DNA of 5,625 nt from Clostridia bacterium (GTDB lineage Bacteria; Bacillota; DSM-521; Neomoorellales; Neomoorellaceae), in the NCBI GenBank assembly GCA_012727745.1, contig JAAYGJ010000094.1, positions 1-5,625 on the forward strand, in the 5' to 3' direction. Positions 1 to 4,793 of this stretch are shown piece by piece. How positions within the stretch are numbered: position 1 is the first letter of the stretch; the number at the start of each line of letters is the position of its first letter. The translations under genes were made by a program, and so were the position numbers. The notes under the pieces are model-generated. The model was not told the DNA's origin, searched no databases, and saw nothing but the letters and a program-made list of their open reading frames with translations.

Positions 1-318
1 ATGGATGATTTTGGAACAGGTTTTTCTTCACTTGGTCAGATAGACCAGTTTGAGTTGGATAAGCTAAAAATAGATAAGATTTTCATAGATGGTTTATTAA
101 ATGTTGCTAAGAAACGAAACCTGGTAAAGTCAATTATTGCAATGGCGAGAAGCCTGAATTTAACTGTAGTGGCAGAAGGGATAGAAACAAATGAGCAATT
201 ATTATATCTAAAAGAATTTGGCTGCCATCTGGGACAGGGATGTTTATTAAGTGAGCCTTTACCGGCAGAAAAAATCGAAAGTCTACTTGCTAAGCATAAA
301 AGTAAAAATAATGAATAA
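1..318 (+). CDS. C-terminal part of an EAL-domain c-di-GMP phosphodiesterase (5' end outside window)
   Basis: The 105 visible residues are the second half of an EAL domain, which hydrolyses the second messenger cyclic di-GMP to pGpG. The signature DDFGTGFSSL is at residues 2-11. LKID is at 22-25, with the conserved lysine at 23. VVAEGIET is at 56-63, with two conserved acidic residues (E59, E62). GCHLGQG followed by SEPLP is at 74-88, with the conserved glutamine at 79. These metal- and substrate-binding positions are kept, so this half looks catalytically competent. The family normally has an aliphatic residue or Met before DDFGTG, so the ATG at base 1 is an internal codon and not the start. 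The E-x-L motif and any GGDEF, PAS or membrane sensor part lie upstream of the window. The gene ends with TAA and is separated from the next gene by 148 bases, so co-transcription is doubtful. The family call is firm, but the full architecture and signal input are unknown. Confidence 0.93.
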   Translation: MDDFGTGFSSLGQIDQFELDKLKIDKIFIDGLLNVAKKRNLVKSIIAMARSLNLTVVAEGIETNEQLLYLKEFGCHLGQGCLLSEPLPAEKIESLLAKHKSKNNE

Positions 319-450
319 CAACATTGAAAACAGCATTTTTTAGAGGACTTTAGTATTTCCGGCAGGAAGGTGGGGTGGTAATATAAGCAGATATACCAGC
401 AGAACTAGGTTGGCGGAGTAGCAATCTTATTTTCGCAAGTGTTATTTATA

Positions 451-469
451 GAGGAGGCGTTACAGATTG
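451..469 (+). promoter_or_regulatory. Ribosome binding site and TTG start of the amidohydrolase
   Basis: A strong Shine-Dalgarno sequence, AGGAGG at 452-457, lies 9 bases before a TTG at 467. The frame opened by this TTG begins with the typical amidohydrolase N-terminal beta-sandwich, so it fixes the start. I see no better ATG nearby. No convincing -35/-10 pair stands out between the EAL gene and this site. Confidence 0.8.
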
Positions 470-1924
470 AATTATATTTTGCGTAATGCGCTGATAGCTA
501 CCGGGGACAAACAGGGTACGGTTTTAGCGGATAGTGATATTTTGGTAAAGGATGGAAAGATAGAGGCAATTGGGCAGGGATTGCAGGTTAATCCTGATGA
601 AAAAGTAGAAGCAATAGATTTAAGGGGGAAAATGGTGATTCCAGGGCTAATTAACGCCCATTCCCATTCTTACGCCAACTTGGCTTAAGGTATGGGTGAG
701 TGCCTGCCTTTAGAACCCTGGATGTATTATGCGATGCTGGTTGGCAAGTTCAGTCTAGACGAGATCAAGCTGGCAGTCTTCTTACAGGTTATCGACTCTG
801 TTAAAAATGGATGTACAGCTTCAGTCGACCATTTGAGCCGCGAGTATGCAGCTCTTGACGCCTCGCTTTCCGCCTATTCACAGACAGGTTTTCGCGCTTA
901 TGTGGCTCCTATGATTGGCGATAAGACCTATGACCAGGGCCTTCCTTTCGCAGAAGACGATCTGACCCCGGAAGAAAGGGCAGAGTTTAGCAGCGGCAAG
1001 CCCAGACCTGCTGCTGACATCCTGGCCGAGGTAGAAGAGCTGATCAAAAAATGGCACGGCTATGGGGGCTTATTAGGCGTTATGGTTGGTCCCTCCAACC
1101 CCCAGCGCTGCAGTGATGAACTGCTATGGCGGAGCACGGAATTAGCTGAGAAATACAATGTGGGCTTTCATACTCATTTACTGGAAACAAAAATCCAGGC
1201 AGCGACAGGACATTATTTATATGGGAAAGCTACGGTTGCACACCTGGCGGACCTGGGTGTCTTATCGCCACGGGTGTCCCTTGTTCATGCCGTCTGGCTT
1301 GATGATAAAGAAATAGACTTGATTGCCGAACATAAGGCAACTGTAGTCCATAACCCTGTAAGCAACCTGACCCTCGGCAGCGGGATTGCTCCCTTATTGA
1401 AATACAGAGCCGCTGACGTAAATATTGCTCTAGGTACAGACGGCTCAAGCTGCGGTGGTAACCAGTCCCTTGTGCGGTCGATGTGCCTGGCGGCAATATT
1501 GCCCAGGGTAAGCACCCCTGACTATGATAAATGGCCGACTGCTGCCGAAGTCTTCAATATGGCTACTGAGGGCGGAGCGCAGGTACTTTTAGCCGGTGAC
1601 CGGCTGGGTTCCCTTGCCCCCGGAAAGGCAGCGGATCTGGTTGTAATTAATTTACTTAACACAACTTACCAACCCCTTAATGACCCTGTGGAGCAGCTGG
1701 TATACGGTGAGACAGGCAGCGGTGTGGAAATGGTAATGATAAATGGCAACATTATTATGGAGCAGGGAAGGTTAAAGACAGTTGATGAGGAGCTTGTGCT
1801 TAAAGAAGCCAGTAAAATAGCAACATTTATGGCTACCAAAAGGGACAGCTGGCTGGAGAAGACTAGGGCACAGTTCCAGCTGGTAGATAAATTGTACAAA
1901 AAACACTGGGCTATTAATAATTAA
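467..1924 (+). pseudogene. COG0402-type metal-dependent amidohydrolase/deaminase, interrupted by one in-frame TAA
   Basis: The gene encodes a cytosine/adenosine deaminase-like amidohydrolase (the superfamily of SAH/methylthioadenosine deaminases and TrzN/AtzA-type enzymes). These use a metal in a TIM barrel to hydrolyse C-N bonds of ring amines. A TAA at 686-688 splits it into 73 and 410 residues, and both pieces are in the same frame. Read through, the product is about 485 positions long, close to the family's usual length. The expected active-site parts are present: HSHS at 65-68 (HxH metal pair), HTHLLET at 235-241 (metal His, conserved Glu), VHAVWL near 274, HNPVSNLTLGSGIAP, and GTDG with the metal Asp near 325. 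The stop directly follows the HxH loop, where relatives have a lysine-glycine, so AAA to TAA is the simplest explanation. An ATG at 692 has no usable ribosome binding site, and starting there would lose the HxH pair. The gene is therefore probably inactive unless the TAA is a read error or is suppressed. The substrate cannot be named: the GTDGSSCGGN segment departs from the usual MTA/SAH deaminase form. It is probably monocistronic, with a terminator following. Confidence 0.82.
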
Positions 1925-1965
1925 GTTATGCCCGCGATATAATGCTAAATAAATTGTGCTTTAGA

Positions 1966-2003
1966 AGAGTCCCCTTATTTGCTGCCGCAAAAGGGGGACT
2001 TTT
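1966..2003 (+). terminator. Intrinsic terminator after the amidohydrolase gene
   Basis: The arms AGTCCCCTT (1968-1976) and AAAGGGGGACT (1990-2000) pair with one or two bulged bases and are followed by a T run. The hairpin lies about 40 bases after the TAA of the amidohydrolase. It separates that gene from the decayed copy downstream, so the two copies were not obviously one transcript. Confidence 0.8.
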
Positions 2004-2051
2004 AAGATCAACTCAGCAGGCAGAGGGCTACGCTCTAAATTGTCTAAATTG

Positions 2052-2096
2052 ACACTTTAGGAAGGAAATCAGCAGTGCAGGGGTATTCTAAAGTGT
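2052..2096. repeat. 9-bp perfect inverted repeat at the upstream edge of the decayed paralogue
   Basis: ACACTTTAG (2052-2060) is matched by its reverse complement CTAAAGTGT (2088-2096), with 27 bases between the arms. Recognisable similarity to the upstream amidohydrolase gene begins at about the right arm. It could be a scar or remnant end of a mobile element or the site of a deletion, or a chance hairpin. No transposase or target-site duplication is visible. Confidence 0.4.
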
Positions 2097-2709
2097 GACA
2101 AACCCAGATTTGCTGCAGGATATTTTGGCCGGGCTTGAAGAGCTGATCTAAAAATGGCATAATAATATAGGTTTTTCTTTTAGAGTTATAGTTGGCCCTC
2201 CCGTACCAGAGGTGCAGCGATAAGCTGCTTTGGCATGGGTATCCTTTGCCCATGCAGTTTGGCCCAATGATATTGAAATTGCCCCGGCAGTACTGCTGTC
2301 CAGGTAAGTACTGCTAATTATTATAAATGGTCGGCAGCTGCCGACGTTCTCTATATGATTACTGCTGGCGGTATACAGATTTTTTTAGCCAGCGACCGGC
2401 CGAGCGCCCCTCTACCCCGGGGAAAGCAGCTGTCCTGGTGGCAACTATGATTTGATTAGCTTAACTTGCCAATCGCTTAATAACCCCCTAGAGCAGCTGG
2501 TATACGGCGAGACAGGCAATGGCATGAAAATGGTAATGATAAATGGCAACATAGTAATGGAGCAGGTAAGGCTAAAAACGATTGATGGGGAGGTGGTATT
2601 AAAGGAACGCGTTTTAACAGCCAAAAGGGATATTTGGCTGGAGAGGACCAAAATACAGGGCCAATTTATAGAAAAAATGCATAAAAAATATTGGCCTGTT
2701 AGACATTAA
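2088..2709 (+). pseudogene. Decayed second copy of the amidohydrolase (truncated, deleted, frameshifted)
   Basis: This stretch aligns in order with the amidohydrolase gene upstream. Bases 2088-2234 match about 992-1130, 2235-2283 match about 1270-1327, and 2290-2709 match about 1494-1924. By my alignment the copy lacks roughly the first 175 codons and two internal blocks of about 139 and 169 bases. The lost blocks include the HTH metal motif and the GTDG aspartate. It also has a 1-base insertion near 2117, a frame change near 2195-2220, an in-frame TAA at 2149-2151 (where the other copy reads AAA) and a 5-codon loss near the 3' end. The last part (about 2455-2709) is still open in the ancestral frame and encodes a C-terminal segment very like the other copy, including EQLVYGETG and MVMINGNI. 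No ribosome binding site or usable start precedes this open part, so it is unlikely to be expressed as a functional protein. It derives from an old tandem duplication, or from a second related gene acquired next to the first. Confidence 0.85.
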
Positions 2710-2724
2710 GCTAAACCTGCATTG

Positions 2725-2752
2725 TTGTTGCCATTGGGATATTATTTATAAT
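2725..2752 (+). promoter_or_regulatory. Possible pyrB promoter
   Basis: A perfect -10 hexamer TATAAT at 2747-2752 lies about 105 bases before the pyrB start, with a weak -35 candidate TTGTTG at 2725-2730 (16-bp spacer). The -10 is good and the -35 is poor. The roughly 100-base leader after it shows no clear PyrR-binding loop or terminator, so pyrimidine control of the Bacillus PyrR type is not apparent. Confidence 0.45.
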
Positions 2753-2857
2753 GACAAAAATTGGATGTAGTTTGCCATAGTGCTGTCTATCTGCCTCTTG
2801 AAAAGCTCTGTTTCAAATGGGGTGATGTTTTTCCATAATTATGAGGGAGGAAATGTT

Positions 2858-3781
2858 ATGTTAAAAGGTAAGGATATACTTAGTGGACCGCAGTTTAATG
2901 CTCAGGAACTCAACCTGATTATGAACACTGCTGCTAACTACGAAAAAAGGGTTAAGGCTGGCGAAGTTATCCGTGACATGGAAGGTATGGTTGTCGCCAC
3001 TCTGTTTTTCGAGCCCAGTACCCGTACGCGTCTGTCTTTTGAGGCAGCAGCTAACCGTGTTGGCGCCCGAGTAATTTCTATGGCTGGTGCTAGAGCTTCT
3101 TCGCAAGCCAAAGGCGAAACGATGCTTGATACTATTAAGACAGTAGACGGTTATGTGGATGTAATTGTAATGCGCCACCCTGAGAAAGGTTCGGCTCAAA
3201 GGGCAGCTGAAGTTGCCGTACACCCGGTCATTAATGGTGGTGACGGTGCTGGGCAGCATCCTACCCAGGCATTGCTGGATATTTATACAATTCGGAAGGA
3301 GAAGGGCTTCCTGGGTGGACATACAGTAACTTTATTAGGGGACCTGAAATATGGTAGAACAGTGCATTCCCTCTCTTATTTTCTAGCCCTTTATCAGAAC
3401 AAGATGATCTTTGCTTCCCCCAAAGCTCTAAAAATGCCGGAAGAAATTACTGCTGACCTGCGTTCCCGGGGAGCTGAGATCGAAGAGACTGAAGATGTAG
3501 CGGCAGCCTTGGCGAAAAGCGATATCGTTTATGTAACCAGGGTCCAAAGGGAACGTTTTGATGACCCAGCTGAATATGAGCGGCTAAAAGGTTCTTACAT
3601 TATGAACAATGAACTATTGAAGAAAGCCAAGCCCGGCATTACCATCCTGCATCCCTTACCGCGGGTAGATGAGATCGCTGAGGAAGTTGACGACTACCCA
3701 GGTGCAGCTTATTTCAGACAGGCCCACAATGGCATGTACATCCGTATGGCTTTACTTGCTTTGGTTACCGGCAGGGCATAA
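2858..3781 (+). CDS. pyrB: Aspartate carbamoyltransferase, catalytic chain
   Basis: PyrB joins carbamoyl phosphate and L-aspartate to give N-carbamoyl-L-aspartate, the first committed step of pyrimidine synthesis, in the cytoplasm as a trimer. The 307-residue length fits the family (about 305-311). Carbamoyl-phosphate binding is shown by FEPSTRTR (51-58). The mobile loop SSQAKGET is at 81-88 with the active-site Lys at 85, and Arg106 and HPTQ (134-137) follow. The aspartate domain has GDLKYGRTVHSL (161-172), TRVQ (227-230) and HPLPR (265-269). The start is ATG 2858, because GGGAGG at 2845-2850 lies 7 bases upstream and the protein then begins like its relatives. A longer in-frame reading from 2780 has no such site. 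The GDLKYGR form resembles the E. coli enzyme, which works with the regulatory chain PyrI, rather than the B. subtilis type. No pyrI, pyrC or other pyr gene adjoins it: a decayed gene lies upstream, and a terminator and dut lie downstream. It seems to be transcribed alone. Confidence 0.97.
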   Translation: MLKGKDILSGPQFNAQELNLIMNTAANYEKRVKAGEVIRDMEGMVVATLFFEPSTRTRLSFEAAANRVGARVISMAGARASSQAKGETMLDTIKTVDGYVDVIVMRHPEKGSAQRAAEVAVHPVINGGDGAGQHPTQALLDIYTIRKEKGFLGGHTVTLLGDLKYGRTVHSLSYFLALYQNKMIFASPKALKMPEEITADLRSRGAEIEETEDVAAALAKSDIVYVTRVQRERFDDPAEYERLKGSYIMNNELLKKAKPGITILHPLPRVDEIAEEVDDYPGAAYFRQAHNGMYIRMALLALVTGRA

Positions 3782-3801
3782 TAAACTTGATTAACGCATG
3801 C

Positions 3802-3841
3802 AAAAATCCCCCTGTTTGCTTATGTAAACAGGGGGATTTTT
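3802..3841 (+). terminator. Strong intrinsic terminator after pyrB
   Basis: A perfect 16-bp stem is formed by AAAAATCCCCCTGTTT (3802-3817) and AAACAGGGGGATTTTT (3826-3841) around an 8-base loop. It lies 20 bases after the pyrB stop. The A run on the left and T run on the right mean it could stop transcription from either side, although no minus-strand gene is seen nearby. Confidence 0.95.
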
Positions 3842-3901
3842 GATAAAGCTCTGCTACCCGATTGCGTAGCAAGATTGCTTACTCCCAGACAGATTTTTCT
3901 A

Positions 3902-3910
3902 TGTTATAAT
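3902..3910 (+). promoter_or_regulatory. Extended -10 promoter for dut
   Basis: TGTTATAAT at 3902-3910 is a perfect extended -10 (TGn plus TATAAT). No good -35 hexamer lies at 16-18 bases upstream, as is common for extended -10 promoters. Transcription would start near 3917, about 95 bases before the dut ATG. The strong terminator behind pyrB makes an independent promoter for dut likely. Confidence 0.6.
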
Positions 3911-3945
3911 TCATATATAAGCAACAGCCTTTGCCTGGAGCGAGC

Positions 3946-3976
3946 GGTTTAGGGGTATATCCCCGAACCCCTTTTT
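3946..3976 (+). terminator. Terminator-like hairpin in the dut leader (possible attenuator)
   Basis: GGTT-ta-GGGG (3946-3955) can pair with CCCC-g-AACC (3961-3969) around the loop TATAT. The helix is followed by CC and five T residues (3972-3976). It sits between the dut promoter and its ribosome binding site. AGGGG (3951-3955) can instead pair with CCCCT (3968-3972), giving a competing fold. No known riboswitch or leader peptide is recognisable, so the regulatory role is inference only. Confidence 0.4.
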
Positions 3977-4011
3977 CAAAAGAACTATTTTCCAAGGAGA
4001 AGGAAGACAAT

Positions 4012-4449
4012 ATGCCAGCTTATACCCTAAAAGTAAAATTGCTTAATGACAGAGCCAGGCTGCCCGAATACGCCCATCCCGGCGATGCCGGCCTGGATCT
4101 TTTTGCTGCTGCTGATAAAGTTCTGCAGCCGGGTGAGAGCAGTTTAGTACCTACCGGGATTAGTATTCAGCTACCGCCGGGAACAGAAGCACAAATAAGG
4201 CCCAGGAGTGGGCTGGCCTTAAAATACCAGGTTACCCTGCTAAACACACCCGGTACTATTGATGCTGGTTACCGGGGCGAAATAGGGGTTATTATGATCA
4301 ACCATGGCAGGCTGCCATTTAAGGTTGAAACGGGCATGAAGATTGCCCAGATGGTTATCAAACCGGTCTTATCGGTGAAGATTGAAGCGGTTGATGAGTT
4401 GGAGGAGAGTAGCCGCGGCACAGGTGGTTTTGGCTCAACTGGAGTTTAG
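4012..4449 (+). CDS. dut: Deoxyuridine 5'-triphosphate nucleotidohydrolase (dUTPase)
   Basis: The enzyme hydrolyses dUTP to dUMP and pyrophosphate. This keeps uracil out of DNA and supplies dUMP for thymidylate synthesis. It acts as a homotrimer in the cytoplasm. All five trimeric dUTPase motifs are present in order: PGDAGLDL (23-30), RPRSGLA (63-69), GTIDAGYRGEI (81-91, with the catalytic Asp84 and the uracil-stacking Tyr87), GMKIAQMVI (108-116) and the C-terminal glycine-rich RGTGGFGSTG (135-144). The 145-residue length is typical. The start is ATG 4012, preceded by purine-rich AAGGAGAAGGAAG (3994-4006), and gives the usual short N-terminus. The frame is open upstream to a TTG at 3931, but that would add 27 non-homologous residues without a ribosome binding site. 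dut has its own promoter, and its leader carries a terminator-like hairpin. No clear terminator follows it. Functionally it pairs with pyrB in pyrimidine nucleotide metabolism, but the two seem to be separately transcribed. Confidence 0.97.
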   Translation: MPAYTLKVKLLNDRARLPEYAHPGDAGLDLFAAADKVLQPGESSLVPTGISIQLPPGTEAQIRPRSGLALKYQVTLLNTPGTIDAGYRGEIGVIMINHGRLPFKVETGMKIAQMVIKPVLSVKIEAVDELEESSRGTGGFGSTGV

Positions 4450-4575
4450 CACCTGTATGGCAATCAGCACAAGAATATTACCTTCTCGAAGAAGAGGTTA
4501 CCTTGCAAACAGCTTTAGCGATATTAGTTCATTTTCTTATAGATTTTGATAAATTTTTCAAATCTTGCAAGGATA
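4450..4575. other. Stretch after dut with no supported feature
   Basis: No coding potential, strong terminator or known RNA is seen here. A short imperfect hairpin around 4480-4500 lacks a T run. A near-palindrome around CTTGCAAG (4564-4571) lies about 10 bases upstream of the next promoter's -35 box and could be an operator, without further support. Confidence 0.5.
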
Positions 4576-4580
4576 GTCTA

Positions 4581-4609
4581 TTGACATATTATGTTTATTA
4601 TGCTAATTT
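4581..4609 (+). promoter_or_regulatory. Promoter of the riboswitch-ATPase transcript
   Basis: A perfect -35 TTGACA (4581-4586) and a 17-bp spacer precede TAATTT (4604-4609). An extended -10 TG at 4601-4602 compensates for the weaker -10. The predicted start near 4616 falls exactly at the 5' strand of the riboswitch closing helix, which supports the assignment. Confidence 0.8.
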
Positions 4610-4612
4610 ATA

Positions 4613-4709
4613 TTTGCACAGGGGAGTAGCTTGAAACCGGTGTGGCGTCATTACGGCATAAAAATGCCCGCTGCATCGGCGGATGTAAGCCGAAGCAAGA
4701 CCTTTGCAT
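4613..4709 (+). ncRNA. yybP-ykoY (Mn2+-sensing) riboswitch aptamer
   Basis: The RNA carries the conserved yybP-ykoY elements: GGGGAGTAGC at 4621-4630, a GTCATTACGGC segment at 4647-4657, and AGCCGAAGCAAGACC at 4688-4702. The closing helix pairs TGCACAGG (4615-4622) with CCTTTGCA (4701-4708), with one mismatch. Inner hairpins include GGCAT (4655-4659) with ATGCC (4664-4668) around an AAAA loop, and CCGC with GCGG just after it. This class binds Mn2+ and typically switches on genes for metal exporters, membrane proteins and P-type ATPases. A P-type ATPase gene follows here, as expected. The recognition is from motif memory; a covariance model would settle the exact borders. Confidence 0.88.
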
Positions 4710-4742
4710 GGTACTTAATTTTCATGCAAAGGTCTTATTTTT
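4697..4742 (+). terminator. Riboswitch expression-platform terminator
   Basis: AAGACCTTTGCATG (4697-4710) pairs perfectly over 14 bp with CATGCAAAGGTCTT (4723-4736) around a 12-base loop and is followed by ATTTTTAT. The 5' arm contains the 3' strand of the aptamer's closing helix (4701-4708), so aptamer closure and terminator formation exclude each other. Metal binding should stabilise the aptamer and let transcription continue into the ATPase gene: an ON switch. Confidence 0.9.
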
Positions 4743-4793
4743 ATCCCTGTTAATACCCATAATAATCTTAATAACAAAGTAAGGGGAGGCAAC

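Noticed and set aside
319..450. Promoter or regulatory RNA between the EAL gene and the amidohydrolase
   Set aside because: TTGAAA at 324-329 and several AT-rich patches are present, but none pairs with a -10 at a sensible spacing and no known RNA motif is recognised.
692..1924. Separate 410-residue amidohydrolase starting at ATG 692
   Set aside because: There is no spaced ribosome binding site, and the product would lack the HxH metal ligands. The same-frame upstream part with a good ribosome binding site shows it is one interrupted gene.
2452..2709. Independent small gene of 85 codons
   Set aside because: It is the C-terminal remnant of the decayed amidohydrolase copy. It has no ribosome binding site, and similarity continues upstream across stops and frameshifts.
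2780..2857. N-terminal extension of PyrB from an upstream TTG
   Set aside because: There is no ribosome binding site there. ATG 2858 is preceded by GGGAGG and yields the standard 307-residue chain.
2861..3322. 153-codon open frame on the minus strand opposite pyrB
   Set aside because: It lies entirely across the well-supported pyrB gene, has no ribosome binding site or recognisable domain, and its composition is explained by the pyrB codons.
3852..3871. Hairpin TGCTAC / GTAGCA between pyrB and dut as a second terminator
   Set aside because: The stem is only 6 bp and no T run follows. The strong terminator at 3802-3841 already does the job.
3931..4011. N-terminal extension of dUTPase from TTG 3931
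   Set aside because: There is no ribosome binding site at 3931, the 27 added residues do not resemble the family, and ATG 4012 has a good site and gives the normal length.
4478..4500. Hairpin downstream of dut as its terminator
   Set aside because: Pairing is imperfect and no T run follows, so it does not meet the pattern of an intrinsic terminator.
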